Of a DNA stretch of 64,000 nt, positions 17,626-26,874 are shown piece after piece. The stretch's first letter is position 1. Each line of letters opens with the position of its first letter. The notes beneath the pieces were generated by a model. That model was not told the origin of the DNA and made no database searches. It worked only from the letters and a program-made list of their open reading frames with translations. The position numbers and the translations under genes are program-made. This stretch comes from Longilinea arvoryzae (GTDB taxonomy: Bacteria; Chloroflexota; Anaerolineae; Anaerolineales; Anaerolineaceae), in NCBI RefSeq assembly GCF_001050235.1, contig NZ_DF967972.1:2803901-2867900 (forward strand), read 5' to 3'.

Positions 17626-19008
17626 ATGAGCGATTTACGCAACCAAGCCCTGGAATATGCCCATCAGAACAGCGCTGCCTATCTTCAATCCTTGCAGAGC
17701 CTGGTCCAGATTCCTTCGATTTCAACATCCGTCGATCACAAGAAAGCCATCAAGGAAACTGCCGAATGGCTTGCCGATCGTCTGCGCAAGATTGGTTTTA
17801 AAAACGTTGCTCTCTATCCTACGGCCGGCCACCCGGTAGTGTTTGGTGAATACATCATCGATCGGCCGGGCCGCAAGACAGTTTTGATTTACGGGCATTA
17901 CGATGTCCAACCGGTCGAACCGCTCGAACAATGGAAGACCAATCCCTTCGAGGCCACGGTCGTCGGTGATAACCTTTTCGGTCGGGGCGCCTCGGACATG
18001 AAAGGGCAAATCATGGCGTCCATGGATGCCGTCGAGGCAGTCATTCATGCAGGCGAACCCCCGGTCAATATCAAATTTATGATCGAAGGCGAAGAGGAAA
18101 TTGGTTCGCCGAATCTGGGGCCGTTCCTAAAAGAGAAAGCCAAATTGCTTGCCGCTGACGTGGTTTTGAATCCCGATTCGGGAATGCTCGCCGCAGATTT
18201 TCCAACCCTGACCTATGCATTGCGTGGGCTGGCCTATTTCGAACTGCGCGTTTATGGTCCGGAGCACGATCTTCACTCGGGCCTCTTTGGCGGCGCAGTC
18301 CACAATCCGGCTCAGGCTTTGGCCGAATTGATCGCCGGGATGCACGACGCGGATGGTCGGGTCACGCTGCCGGGATATTACGATTCGGTTCGCGAAATGA
18401 AACCCGCCGAACGCGAAGATATGGCTCGCCTGCCCTTGAATGACGACTTCTATAAAGCTCAAACGGGCGCTCCGGAACTGTGCGGCGAAAAAGGATATAC
18501 GGCCGCAGAACGGATTGGCGCACGCCCCACCCTGGAAGTCAACGGTTTGCTCTCCGGTTTTACCGGTCAGGGTTCCAAAACCGTCATTCCGGCCTGGGCA
18601 ATGGCAAAGATTTCGATGCGCCTGGTTCCGGATCAGGATCCGGAAGAGGTCTATCACCAGTTCATTGAATACCTGAAGTTGAAGGCACCGCCCACCATCC
18701 GTTGGGAAGTCATCCGCATGTCTGGCGGGCCGGCTTCGTTTACCGATCCCAATCATCCTGCCGCCCGGGCGATGAGTCAGGCCATGGAAACGGTGTGGGG
18801 CAAACGCCCGGTCTTCAGGCGCGAGGGCGGGAGCATTCCGATCGTGTCGGATATGCAGGAGACGCTCGGCATCGAATCGGTGCTCACCGGTTTCGGCCTG
18901 CCGGAGGACAACGTGCACGCCCCCAATGAGAAACTTCACCTGCCTACCTGGTACCGCGGGATCGATTCGCTGATCCTCTTCTTCTATAATTACGGCGCTC
19001 AAGAGTAA
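17626..19008 (+). CDS. M20-family metallo-dipeptidase
   Basis: A 460-residue zinc peptidase of the M20 dipeptidase/ArgE-DapE type, hydrolysing dipeptides or N-acyl amino acids in the cytoplasm. The di-zinc motifs are visible: YGHYDVQP with His91 and Asp93, GRGASDMKG with Asp124, and EGEEEIGS at residues 154-161 with the catalytic glutamate. The dimerisation domain occupies roughly 195-375. There is no signal peptide. It stands divergent from ssnA and two bases before the DUF1385 gene. The exact substrate is not predictable. Confidence 0.93.
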   Translation: MSDLRNQALEYAHQNSAAYLQSLQSLVQIPSISTSVDHKKAIKETAEWLADRLRKIGFKNVALYPTAGHPVVFGEYIIDRPGRKTVLIYGHYDVQPVEPLEQWKTNPFEATVVGDNLFGRGASDMKGQIMASMDAVEAVIHAGEPPVNIKFMIEGEEEIGSPNLGPFLKEKAKLLAADVVLNPDSGMLAADFPTLTYALRGLAYFELRVYGPEHDLHSGLFGGAVHNPAQALAELIAGMHDADGRVTLPGYYDSVREMKPAEREDMARLPLNDDFYKAQTGAPELCGEKGYTAAERIGARPTLEVNGLLSGFTGQGSKTVIPAWAMAKISMRLVPDQDPEEVYHQFIEYLKLKAPPTIRWEVIRMSGGPASFTDPNHPAARAMSQAMETVWGKRPVFRREGGSIPIVSDMQETLGIESVLTGFGLPEDNVHAPNEKLHLPTWYRGIDSLILFFYNYGAQE

Positions 19009-19010
19009 CC

Positions 19011-19949
19011 ATGCCAACTGATAAACTGCGTTTACCCTCATATGGCGGTCAGGCATTGATCGAAGGTGTCTTGATGCGCGGCGCGAAATTTGTTGCCGGG
19101 GCATTTCGACTTCCAAACGGTGAAATCGAGATCGAGACCGAGGAACTCAGCAAGATCTATCAATCGAAGATGACGAAGATCCCATTCCTGCGCGGTCTGG
19201 TCATCCTGTGGGATTCGCTTGGCCTGGGAACCCGCTTTCTCACCCTGTCGGCCAATAAACAGGGTGAAGAAGATGAGAAACTCGAAGGTTCGCAACTCGC
19301 CCTAACCCTGATCATTTCACTTGCCATGGCTATCGGCCTGTTCTTTGTCGGCCCGGCTCTGGTGGGCCAGGGATTGGAAGCCCTGTTGAAATTTCCGGTT
19401 GGCTGGGGCAACATCATCGAAGGCGTTGTTCGATTAATTGTCGTGGTTGGCTATATTTGGGGCATCGGTAAAATGCCGGATATTCACCGTGTTTTTGCCT
19501 ACCACGGCGCCGAACACAAGACGATCAACGCCTTCGAGGCCGGCGAAGTTCTGACACCGGAAAATGTCGCGAAGTACAGTCTCGAGCACCCGCGCTGCGG
19601 CACATCCTTTCTGCTGACGTTGGTCGTTCTATCCGTGCTTGTTTTTTCGGCCATCGGAAAACTGCCCATCCTCTGGACCGTCATCAGCCGCATTCTTCTC
19701 CTTCCGCCCCTGGCGATGTTGGGGTACGAATACATCCGCTGGACAGCAAACCATCTGGACTCGGCGTTTGTCCGCTGGCTCATCAAACCGAACATGGCGC
19801 TTCAAAGGTTGACCACCAACGAACCCAGCCTGGATATCCTGGAAGTGGCCATCGCTGCCTTCAACGCCATGTACGCACTGGAACACCCGGGAATAATTCC
19901 CCTTCACCCCGCGGAAACGGCCGTAGCAGAGCACGCTGCTTCGACTTGA
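19011..19949 (+). CDS. DUF1385 integral membrane protein (YqhQ-like)
   Basis: A 312-residue DUF1385 protein. The N-terminal YGGQALIEGVLMRG is the family signature, followed by a hydrophilic stretch and about four or five transmembrane helices between residues 95 and 245, with AYHGAEHKTINAFE and HPRCGTSFL between them. Function is unknown; members are widespread in Firmicutes and Chloroflexota. It starts two bases after the dipeptidase gene, and its stop codon overlaps the -35 element of the comEA promoter. Confidence 0.92.
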   Translation: MPTDKLRLPSYGGQALIEGVLMRGAKFVAGAFRLPNGEIEIETEELSKIYQSKMTKIPFLRGLVILWDSLGLGTRFLTLSANKQGEEDEKLEGSQLALTLIISLAMAIGLFFVGPALVGQGLEALLKFPVGWGNIIEGVVRLIVVVGYIWGIGKMPDIHRVFAYHGAEHKTINAFEAGEVLTPENVAKYSLEHPRCGTSFLLTLVVLSVLVFSAIGKLPILWTVISRILLLPPLAMLGYEYIRWTANHLDSAFVRWLIKPNMALQRLTTNEPSLDILEVAIAAFNAMYALEHPGIIPLHPAETAVAEHAAST

Positions 19950-19973
19950 CACCCTAACTTACCCGGTTATACT
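19946..19973 (+). promoter_or_regulatory. Strong sigma70 promoter of the comEA-yqeY-pgpH-ybeY-dgkA unit
   Basis: A perfect TTGACA (19946-19951) and TATACT (19968-19973) are separated by 16 bases, 28 bases before the comEA start. The -35 box includes the stop codon of the preceding DUF1385 gene. Confidence 0.8.
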
Positions 19974-20001
19974 GATAGGAAACTGGGGAGCGTTTGGATT
20001 T

Positions 20002-20553
20002 ATGAAACCCTGGCAATTGGTGGCATTCGGTCTTGTGCTGGGATTACTGGCAGCAGCGATCATTCTATTGGTCATCCTGCGTCCGATCGGACAACCCATT
20101 GCCATTCTCCCGGCGCCGACCCTTTCACCCATCATGGTGGATGTTTCCGGCGAAGTATTGAATCCGGGTGTCTATACATTGCAACCGGATTCCAGAGTAA
20201 TGGAAGCCGTCGCAGCCGCCGGCGGCCTTTTAGACGGCGCGGATGTTTCCAGGGTGAACCTCGCTGGCCGGGTTCAGGATGGCGATAAAGTCTGGATCCC
20301 TGCCAAGGGGGCGGCTGCAGGTGAAACGACGCAGCTACCTTCACGCAGTTCGAATATTGCCATTAACCTCAACACGGCGACGGCTCAGGAACTCGAGACG
20401 TTGCCGGGAATCGGTGAAGTCAAGGCCAGCCAGATCGTGGCCTATCGCGAAGAGCACGGGCTGTTTATGAATCTCGACGACCTCCTCAATGTTCCGGGAA
20501 TTGGGCCGGAACTTCTTGAGAAGATCCGTCCAGAAATTACCCTTTCAAATTGA
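20002..20553 (+). CDS. comEA: ComEA-type helix-hairpin-helix DNA-binding protein
   Basis: A 183-residue membrane-anchored protein. An N-terminal helix (about residues 5-27) is followed by an SLBB domain (about 47-98, DVSGEVLNPGVY to DKVWIP) and paired helix-hairpin-helix motifs (about 120-180, INLNTATAQELETLPGIG and LLNVPGIG). This is the ComEA layout, a surface DNA receptor for transformation. No ComEC or pilus gene is in the window, so competence is not shown here. The ATG follows GGGGAG. Confidence 0.9.
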   Translation: MKPWQLVAFGLVLGLLAAAIILLVILRPIGQPIAILPAPTLSPIMVDVSGEVLNPGVYTLQPDSRVMEAVAAAGGLLDGADVSRVNLAGRVQDGDKVWIPAKGAAAGETTQLPSRSSNIAINLNTATAQELETLPGIGEVKASQIVAYREEHGLFMNLDDLLNVPGIGPELLEKIRPEITLSN

Positions 20554-20563
20554 AGGTTATCCT

Positions 20564-21013
20564 ATGACATTGAAAGAAACCCTTGAGAGCAAATTGCGCG
20601 ATGCAATGCGCGCCAGCGATGATGTGACGAAACGCACCATTCGCCTGGCAATCAGCGCGATCAAGAACACAGAAATCGACAAAGGCCAACCTCTGGATGA
20701 CGTCGGAATCGTGGCGATCCTCCAAAAAGAAATCAAAATTCGAAGCGAAGCCATTCAGGATGCAGAAAAGGCCAAACGCGATGATTTGATTTCAGACGCG
20801 AAAGCCGAAATGGCAGTTCTTGAATCTTTTTTGCCCAAACAACTCAGCGAAAATGAAATCGAGGCACTGGTCAAGGAAGCCATCTCCGAATGCCAGGCCA
20901 GCAGCCCGGCAGACATGGGAAAAGTGATGAAGGCTGTCATGCCCAAGATCCAGGGTCGGGCAGCGGGTGACAAGATCAGCCAGATTGTGCGCCGTTTATT
21001 ACTTCCAGGATGA
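20564..21013 (+). CDS. yqeY: GatB/YqeY domain protein
   Basis: A 149-residue YqeY homologue, related to the C-terminal tRNA-binding tail of GatB. It is all-helical, begins with a TLKETLESKLRDAMR segment, and has FLPKQLSE in the middle and MGKVMKAVMPKIQGRA near the end. Members are thought to influence amidotransferase or tRNA recognition, but the role is unproven. The frame is open earlier inside comEA; ATG 20564, eleven bases after the comEA stop with GAAGG upstream, is the natural start. The stop overlaps the pgpH start by four bases. Confidence 0.9.
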   Translation: MTLKETLESKLRDAMRASDDVTKRTIRLAISAIKNTEIDKGQPLDDVGIVAILQKEIKIRSEAIQDAEKAKRDDLISDAKAEMAVLESFLPKQLSENEIEALVKEAISECQASSPADMGKVMKAVMPKIQGRAAGDKISQIVRRLLLPG

Positions 21014-23157
21014 CCCCGCTTTTAGCCCCCGAACCTGTAAAACGACAATGGCTGAGTCGTGATTATGTCAAAATCACGTTATTGGTCATTGTCTCCTTAT
21101 TGTCCCTGGGCGCGCTGATCTTTCCGATTGCAATCCGCCAGGCTGAACTCGCCTTGCAGCCTGGCGATGTCTCGCCGCAGGATATTCAAACCTCGCGCGA
21201 GATTACCTACACCAGTGACATACTGACCGAGCAGGAACGGGATGATGCGGAACGCAGTGTTCAACCGGTTTACCTGCCCGCAGACGCCGCGATTACCCGC
21301 CGACAAATCGAAGCCTTGCGGACAACCTTGAAATATATCGAGACGGTCCGGCAGGATGGTCATGCCAGTCTTCTTCAAAAAATATCCGATCTCAATGCCG
21401 TCGAAGGATTGGCCCTCGCGGATGATACCGCCGAACAGATTCTTGACCTCCCGGACGCGCGCTGGCAAACGATTCAACAGGAAGCCGTCAACGTCCTTGA
21501 ACAGGCCATGCGCAATACCATCCGCGAAGATCAGGTGGACGATATCCGGCGGCGCATCCCCACATTCATTAGTTTTTCGCTCAGCGAAGATCAGGCCGCC
21601 ATCGTCACAGCCGTCGTTTCACCGTTTGTCATTGCCAACAGCCTTTACAGCCCGGAACTCACCCAGACTGCAAAGGAAAATGCACGCAACGCGGTCGAAA
21701 CGGTAACGAAAACGTATGCCGCGGGTGAAATCATCGTCCGCCGTGGGCAGATCATCACCCCGGCTGCCTGGGAAGCGCTGGAAAAGGCAGGTTTCATTCG
21801 CTCGGAGAGCAAGACCCAGGATATTCTCGCCGCGATTTGTCTGGTGACGACGCTGGCTGTATTTCTATTCCTGTATTTCAAACGGCGCAGCGGTCCGCCC
21901 CTGGATGATATCCGCAGTCTGGTTCTCCTATCCCTGGCATTTTTAGCCTTCCTGTACAGCGCCAAATTCGTCATCCCCAACCGGACGGTCATTCCTTATC
22001 TATTCCCATTAGCGGCTTTTGGACTGACGGTAGCCAGCCTGTATTCGCTGGAACTGGGATTGGTCTTCACGGTTGTTTTGAGTATCCTATCCGCCTACGG
22101 GCTGTCAAACGCGCTCGATCTGACGATGTATTACATGCTTTCGACCTTTTGCGGCATGCTCATTCTTGGCAAAGGCCGTCACATCGGCAGTTTCTTCTGG
22201 GCGGGGATTGCGATTGGATTATCCGGTACTGCAATCATTTATGCGTACCGTTTACCCGAGGCGCTGACGGATTGGATCGGATTGGCAACCTTGGGCGGGT
22301 CTGCGCTCTTCGCCGGGCTGGCCTCAGCCAGCCTGACCCTGCTCTTTCAATTCATATTCTCGCGAATCCTGGGGCTTACCACCGCGCTCCAATTGCTCGA
22401 ATTTTCACGTCCCGATCATCCACTGCTCCAGTTCATCCTGCACAACGCGCCCGGCACCTATCAGCATAGCCTGCAGGTATCGAACCTGGCCGAACAGGCC
22501 GCCGAGGCAATCGGGGCGGACGCAATGCTGACCCGGGTCGGCGCCCTGTATCACGATGCCGGCAAAGCCGCAAATCCTTTGTTCTTTATCGAAAACCAGG
22601 TCAAGGGTAAGCTGGATACCCATGATGATCTCGACCCCACGATCAGCGCCGCGACCATTATCCGCCATGTTACGGACGGGATCAGCCTGGCCCGGAAACA
22701 TCATCTTCCGGCGCGTTTGCAGGATTTCATGCGCGAGCACCACGGAACCCTCATGACCCGCTACCAATATGCCCGCGCGCTTGAATTGGCCAAGCAGGAT
22801 CCCACCCTGGTGGACGACAAGATCTTCCGTTATCCGGGGCCGCGACCGCGCTCCAAGGAAACCGCCCTGCTCATGCTGGCCGATAGTTGCGAGGCTCGCG
22901 CACGAGCTGAACTGCCAAAGGATGAAGACGAACTGCGGATTCTGGTCAAGAAAACGATTGACTATGCGCAGCGAGAAGGACAGTTGGATAATACCAACCT
23001 GACCCTGAAAGACCTGAGCGTTATCGCCGATACCTTCGTCAATTCATTGCGCAACCAGTACCATCCGCGCATCCAATATCCCGAACTGGATCGAAAGACC
23101 GTTCCGTCGGCAGAATTGTTGCCCCCGGTATCCCAATTGGACGAGAAGAAAATATGA
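21010..23157 (+). CDS. pgpH: Seven-helix membrane HD-domain phosphodiesterase (PgpH-like, c-di-AMP)
   Basis: A 715-residue protein with an N-terminal anchor (about residues 20-45) and an extracytoplasmic 7TMR-HDED domain to about 270. A seven-helix block covers about 275-465, and a cytoplasmic HD domain starts near 480, with its metal motif YHDAGK at about residues 513-518. This is the architecture of PgpH, which degrades cyclic di-AMP. It sits directly before ybeY and dgkA, a common arrangement. Its ATG overlaps the yqeY stop (ATGA) and its stop overlaps the ybeY start. Confidence 0.92.
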   Translation: MTPLLAPEPVKRQWLSRDYVKITLLVIVSLLSLGALIFPIAIRQAELALQPGDVSPQDIQTSREITYTSDILTEQERDDAERSVQPVYLPADAAITRRQIEALRTTLKYIETVRQDGHASLLQKISDLNAVEGLALADDTAEQILDLPDARWQTIQQEAVNVLEQAMRNTIREDQVDDIRRRIPTFISFSLSEDQAAIVTAVVSPFVIANSLYSPELTQTAKENARNAVETVTKTYAAGEIIVRRGQIITPAAWEALEKAGFIRSESKTQDILAAICLVTTLAVFLFLYFKRRSGPPLDDIRSLVLLSLAFLAFLYSAKFVIPNRTVIPYLFPLAAFGLTVASLYSLELGLVFTVVLSILSAYGLSNALDLTMYYMLSTFCGMLILGKGRHIGSFFWAGIAIGLSGTAIIYAYRLPEALTDWIGLATLGGSALFAGLASASLTLLFQFIFSRILGLTTALQLLEFSRPDHPLLQFILHNAPGTYQHSLQVSNLAEQAAEAIGADAMLTRVGALYHDAGKAANPLFFIENQVKGKLDTHDDLDPTISAATIIRHVTDGISLARKHHLPARLQDFMREHHGTLMTRYQYARALELAKQDPTLVDDKIFRYPGPRPRSKETALLMLADSCEARARAELPKDEDELRILVKKTIDYAQREGQLDNTNLTLKDLSVIADTFVNSLRNQYHPRIQYPELDRKTVPSAELLPPVSQLDEKKI

Positions 23158-23606
23158 ATATCCTGATCAATGATGAATTCGCTGGTGCGATCAAAGAGGA
23201 TACGATCAACAAGACCGTGCTGGCTGTCCTTAAACACGAAGAAGTCTCCGAAGAGAGCGATGTCAGCATTGTCATCGACGATGACACGCGGCTTCAGGAG
23301 TTGAACAGCCAGTTCCTGGGCATCGATGCACCGACCGACGTCCTCTCTTTCCCATCCGATGAAGTCGATCCCGACTCCGGCGTCCCTTACCTGGGTGATA
23401 TCATCATTTCCAAGCCCAGAGCCCAGGCCCAGGCAGAGGAAGCAGGTCACGCCCTGGAAGCAGAAGTCCAACTCCTCATCGTCCACGGCATGCTTCACCT
23501 GTTGGGGTACGATCATGCGGACGAAGAACAAAAACGCGAGATGTGGGATCGCCAGAAAGAAATCCTTACCACTCTGGATGTTCACCTGAGCCGCTTGCCT
23601 GATTAA
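23154..23606 (+). CDS. ybeY: Endoribonuclease YbeY (16S rRNA maturation)
   Basis: A 150-residue YbeY, the zinc-dependent RNase that acts in 16S rRNA 3' end maturation and ribosome quality control. The metal motif HGMLHLLGYDH has all three histidines (His111, His115, His121), and PTDVLSFP (residues 60-67) is diagnostic. The start overlaps pgpH by four bases. Confidence 0.96.
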   Translation: MNILINDEFAGAIKEDTINKTVLAVLKHEEVSEESDVSIVIDDDTRLQELNSQFLGIDAPTDVLSFPSDEVDPDSGVPYLGDIIISKPRAQAQAEEAGHALEAEVQLLIVHGMLHLLGYDHADEEQKREMWDRQKEILTTLDVHLSRLPD

Positions 23607-23610
23607 GCCC

Positions 23611-23994
23611 ATGCAACGCGCTTTCCTTCGAACCCGCTGGCTTTCTTTCCGGTACGCGTTTGCCGGGATTGCCTACGTTTTCAGGACTCAGAAGAACGCC
23701 TGGATTCATGCGTTGGCAACGCTGCTGGTCGTGGCCATGGGTCTCTGGTTGAAAATAAGCGCCACGGGTTGGGCGGTTTTGATCTTAACGATCGCGGTCG
23801 TCTGGTCGGCGGAATGCTTCAATACCGCCGTGGAAGCCACGATCGATCTGGTCAGCCCGCAAAAGCATCCGCTGGCAAAAATTGCCAAGGATACCGCGGC
23901 TGCAGGCGTTCTTTTCGCGGCCATCGGGTCGGTTGGCGTTGGGCTCTTTCTCTTCGGACCCCCGTTGTACGAAAAAGTGATCAGCCTGTTTTAG
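23611..23994 (+). CDS. dgkA: Diacylglycerol/undecaprenol kinase
   Basis: A 127-residue small integral membrane kinase of the DgkA family. It has an N-terminal amphipathic part, three transmembrane helices, and the signature block ECFNTAVEATIDLVSP (about residues 68-83). The final helix runs to about 117. In Gram-positive-like bacteria the enzyme usually phosphorylates undecaprenol and supports cell-wall lipid recycling. It lies 4 bases after ybeY. Confidence 0.94.
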   Translation: MQRAFLRTRWLSFRYAFAGIAYVFRTQKNAWIHALATLLVVAMGLWLKISATGWAVLILTIAVVWSAECFNTAVEATIDLVSPQKHPLAKIAKDTAAAGVLFAAIGSVGVGLFLFGPPLYEKVISLF

Positions 23995-24003
23995 GAGGCC
24001 AAG

Positions 24004-24837
24004 ATGGCAGACTTTCGCTTTGGAACGGTTGGATCTCCAGCATCGACTCCGGCCAAACCGGGTGGCAGCGTCGGCGCCATTCAAAGACTGGCGGAATTGA
24101 AATTGTCCGCGCTGGAACTGGGCTGGGTGCAGGCCGTACGCGTCAGCGAGGCAACCTGCGCGGTCATTCGCGCAGAAGCGGAAAAACAGGATGTCGCCAT
24201 TTCCGTTCACGCCCCCTATTTCATCAACCTCAACGCCAGCGATGAAGAATGGCCAAAATCCCGAAAACGCCTGATGGATGCGGCTCATTTTGGGCATCTG
24301 GCAGGCGCGACGGATATCATATTCCACCCGGGATCCTATTTTGGCGCATCTCCCGAAAGCGTACTTGAGACCGCCATTCCGCGTCTGCGCGAATGCGTGG
24401 ATGAACTGCGTTCCAAAGATAATCCTGTCATTCTGCGCCCGGAGACCATGGGGAAATCGGCCATGCTCGGGTCGCTAACCGACACACTCCAGATGAGCCG
24501 TGAAATTCCCGGCATATTACCCTGCCTGGATTTTGCTCACCTGCATGCCCGCCCCGGCGATGGAACGGTGAATTCCTATGTGGAATTCTCGCAGATAATA
24601 CATGACTATGCGAAAGAACTTGGCGAACCGGCCCTGAAGCACCTGCACATCCACCTTTCGGGGATCGAATATACGGCCAAGGGTGAAAAGAATCATCTTC
24701 CCATTCAGGAATCGGATTTACAAATTCAGGAACTCTTCAAAGCCCTGAGGGAAGCCCACTGCGCCGGCCGCATCCTGTGTGAAAGCCCCATTCTGGAAGA
24801 GGACGCTTTATTTATGCAGAAAATTTATCCTGGGTGA
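24004..24837 (+). CDS. TIM-barrel protein of the endonuclease IV family
   Basis: A 277-residue xylose-isomerase-like TIM barrel resembling deoxyribonuclease IV (Nfo), the zinc enzyme that nicks DNA at abasic sites. SVHAPYFINL, a DIIFHPGSYFG strand, CLDFAHLHA and HIHLSGIEY carry probable metal-binding residues in the expected order. Length matches Nfo. A related sugar isomerase-like function cannot be excluded by eye. GGAGG precedes the ATG, and a strong terminator follows at once. Confidence 0.85.
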   Translation: MADFRFGTVGSPASTPAKPGGSVGAIQRLAELKLSALELGWVQAVRVSEATCAVIRAEAEKQDVAISVHAPYFINLNASDEEWPKSRKRLMDAAHFGHLAGATDIIFHPGSYFGASPESVLETAIPRLRECVDELRSKDNPVILRPETMGKSAMLGSLTDTLQMSREIPGILPCLDFAHLHARPGDGTVNSYVEFSQIIHDYAKELGEPALKHLHIHLSGIEYTAKGEKNHLPIQESDLQIQELFKALREAHCAGRILCESPILEEDALFMQKIYPG

Positions 24838-24874
24838 AAAAAAACCGCCGGCGTAATAACGTCGGCGGTTTTTT
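24837..24874. terminator. Bidirectional rho-independent terminator
   Basis: An A-tract, an 11-base stem (AACCGCCGGCG with one mismatch), loop TAATAA and a T-tract. It ends the comEA-nfo side and also works for the convergent response-regulator gene, whose stop codon is at 24891. Confidence 0.93.
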
Positions 24875-24890
24875 CATCGAGAAACCAGAT

Positions 24891-25544
24891 TTAGAGGTAT
24901 TCCTTCAGGTTATGTTCCACCGCGTAAGCGGCCGCTTCGGCCCGGTTGGAAACGCCCAATTTCGATAGAATACTGCTCACATAGTTCCGTACCGTGCCCT
25001 CGCCCAGGAACAACGCCTTGGCAATTTCACGGTTCGTCTTACCTTCGGAAACCAACACCAGGACATGCTTTTCCTGCGTACTCAGGTTAGCAAAGGCCGA
25101 GGCTTCTTCTTCCTTCACGGCCCGGCGCACTTCCTGGAAGACACGTTGCGTCACTGCCGAATCGAGTAGCGCTTCTCCCCGGCTGACCGCCTCGATCGCC
25201 CGGACCAGGTCCTCGCCGCCGATCTGCTTGAGCACATAACCAGAGGCGCCTGCCCGGATGGCGGAAAAGAGCATTTCATCCTCCGCATACGAGGTGAGCA
25301 TGATGACCTTCGTATCCGGATAGTTGCGGGTCACCTCTTCGCACGCTTCGATACCGGATTGCCCCGGCAGCCGGATGTCCATTAGTACGACATCCGGGTG
25401 CATCCGGCCGACCAGATCGACGGCCTCTTTGGCTGTGCCTGCCTCGCCCACGACTTCAAACTGGGGATGCCGGTCCAAAAGAGCCTTCAGCCCCAAACGA
25501 ACGACTTCATGATCGTCTACGAGAAGAATCCGCTGCTTTGACAT
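24891..25544 (-). CDS. NarL/LuxR-type two-component response regulator
   Basis: A 217-residue regulator. The receiver domain (about residues 1-122) has Asp10/Asp11, phospho-acceptor Asp56, Thr84 and Lys106. A LuxR-type HTH (about 150-215) carries [22 protein letters not shown] and a [14 protein letters not shown] recognition helix. Phosphorylation would allow dimer binding to DNA. No histidine kinase is adjacent, so the partner is encoded elsewhere. A promoter and a TAGGAGA ribosome site precede it. Confidence 0.93.
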   Translation of the reverse strand: MSKQRILLVDDHEVVRLGLKALLDRHPQFEVVGEAGTAKEAVDLVGRMHPDVVLMDIRLPGQSGIEACEEVTRNYPDTKVIMLTSYAEDEMLFSAIRAGASGYVLKQIGGEDLVRAIEAVSRGEALLDSAVTQRVFQEVRRAVKEEEASAFANLSTQEKHVLVLVSEGKTNREIAKALFLGEGTVRNYVSSILSKLGVSNRAEAAAYAVEHNLKEYL

Positions 25545-25563
25545 CCCTGTCTCCTATAAGGCG

Positions 25564-25592
25564 AGTATATCGGAGAGTCGGCCGATGCGCAA
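25564..25592 (-). promoter_or_regulatory. Predicted promoter of the LuxR-type response regulator
   Basis: Minus-strand TTGCGC (25587-25592) and TATACT (25564-25569), spaced 17 bases, lie about 20 bases before the start codon. Confidence 0.6.
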
Positions 25593-25632
25593 GAGATAAG
25601 CTCCTCAGACCCACTCCGCCGACCGCAATTTT

Positions 25633-26397
25633 TCATTCCCAGATCAATGAAACCGGACAATGATCCGATCCATAAACGTCTGTCTGAATGACCACATCCT
25701 TTACACGGGGCATAAAATCATCCGACACAAGGTAATAATCCAACCGCCAGCCCACATTCCGCTGGCGCGCATTCGAAATATACGTCCACCAGGTATATTC
25801 GACGCGCTCCGGATACAACTTCCGGTACGCATCAGTGAAACCATTTTCAAGATAAGTATCGATCCAGACGCGTTCTTCAGGCAGGAAACCCGAGGTCTTG
25901 GCGTTTTGTTTCGGATTGGCCAGATCGATATCGTTGTGAGCCGTGTTAAAATCACCCGTGATGATGATCTGCTTGCCCTGGGCATGAAGAAGAGCGCATT
26001 GATTCAGCAGAGTCTTATAGAACGCGAGCTTATAATCCACGCGGTCGTGACTGCGTTGGCCATTCGGGAAATAGATGTTGTACAAAAGGACATCCTGGCC
26101 GAGGTCCATGCGAATGACCCGACCCTCGGAATCGAATTCCTCCACGCCAATCCCGTATTGAACGTTCACGCCATCCAGACGGATGAAAGATGCCACCCCA
26201 CTGTATCCCGGGCGTTGAGCGGGATTCCAGAAAGATTGGTAACCTGGAATTTCACGCAAGTCGGCCTCGATTTGTTCGGGACGAGCCTTGATTTCCTGCA
26301 AACAGAAAACATCCGAGGCGTCTCGTTGAGCCCATTGATGGAAACCCTTTCCGATGACCGCCCGCAGACCATTGACATTCCAGGTAGTGATCTTCAT
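25633..26397 (-). CDS. xthA: Exodeoxyribonuclease III / AP endonuclease
   Basis: A 254-residue EEP-superfamily enzyme that removes 3' blocks and cuts at abasic sites. TTWNVNGLRA at the start, LQEIKA with the metal-binding glutamate, GDFNTAHNDIDL and the C-terminal GSDHCPVSL give the complete active site. ATG 26397 is chosen because AGGAG lies 11 bases upstream and the family begins with MKI-TTWN; the open frame further upstream overlaps the divergent receiver gene. Confidence 0.95.
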   Translation of the reverse strand: MKITTWNVNGLRAVIGKGFHQWAQRDASDVFCLQEIKARPEQIEADLREIPGYQSFWNPAQRPGYSGVASFIRLDGVNVQYGIGVEEFDSEGRVIRMDLGQDVLLYNIYFPNGQRSHDRVDYKLAFYKTLLNQCALLHAQGKQIIITGDFNTAHNDIDLANPKQNAKTSGFLPEERVWIDTYLENGFTDAYRKLYPERVEYTWWTYISNARQRNVGWRLDYYLVSDDFMPRVKDVVIQTDVYGSDHCPVSLIWE

Positions 26398-26454
26398 TTT
26401 GGTTTGCGCTCCTGCCAGCATGTGGTAAACTATTATATCAGGCAAGGAGAATCC

Positions 26455-26844
26455 ATGGACGACGAGAGCATTCGAAGCATTGTTTACATCGAAGACGATC
26501 CTGAGATGATCGATCTCGTTTCCCTGATCGTCAGTAAACGTGGATTCCAGGTAAAAGGCGCGCATGGAGGCCGGTATGGCCTGAACCTTGTAAAAAAAGA
26601 AAAACCCACCCTCATTTTATTGGATTTGATGATGCCGGACATGGATGGATGGGACGTCTACCAACAACTAAAATCCGAAGAAGAAACCAAGGATATTCCT
26701 GTCATTATCATAACCGCCAGAGCGCAGTCAATCGATCGCGTTCTCGGATTGCACATTGCCAGGGTAGATGATTACATCAGCAAACCTTTTCGCCCGCAGG
26801 AATTGATCGACAGCATCGAACGCGTCGTCGAATCCACACCTTAG
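26455..26844 (+). CDS. Stand-alone response regulator receiver protein
   Basis: A 129-residue CheY-like receiver without an output domain. Acidic pocket residues Asp14/Asp15, phospho-acceptor Asp57 in LLDLMMPDMDG, Thr87 and Lys110 (SKPF) are all present. AAGGAGA lies just before ATG 26455. It is divergent from xthA with a gap of 57 bases, where a TATTAT-like -10 may lie. It may act through protein contacts or as a phosphorelay carrier; the partner is unknown. Confidence 0.9.
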   Translation: MDDESIRSIVYIEDDPEMIDLVSLIVSKRGFQVKGAHGGRYGLNLVKKEKPTLILLDLMMPDMDGWDVYQQLKSEEETKDIPVIIITARAQSIDRVLGLHIARVDDYISKPFRPQELIDSIERVVESTP

Positions 26845-26874
26845 AAATATTTGAATGGGATTTCCCTCGTAAAT

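Noticed and set aside
18127..19116. Long minus-strand open frame opposite the dipeptidase gene
   Set aside because: No family resemblance; it mirrors the strongly coding plus strand and has no ribosome site.
25660..26454. Long plus-strand open frame running through xthA into the receiver gene
   Set aside because: It is the antisense of xthA. The receiver family match begins at ATG 26455, directly after an AAGGAGA ribosome site.
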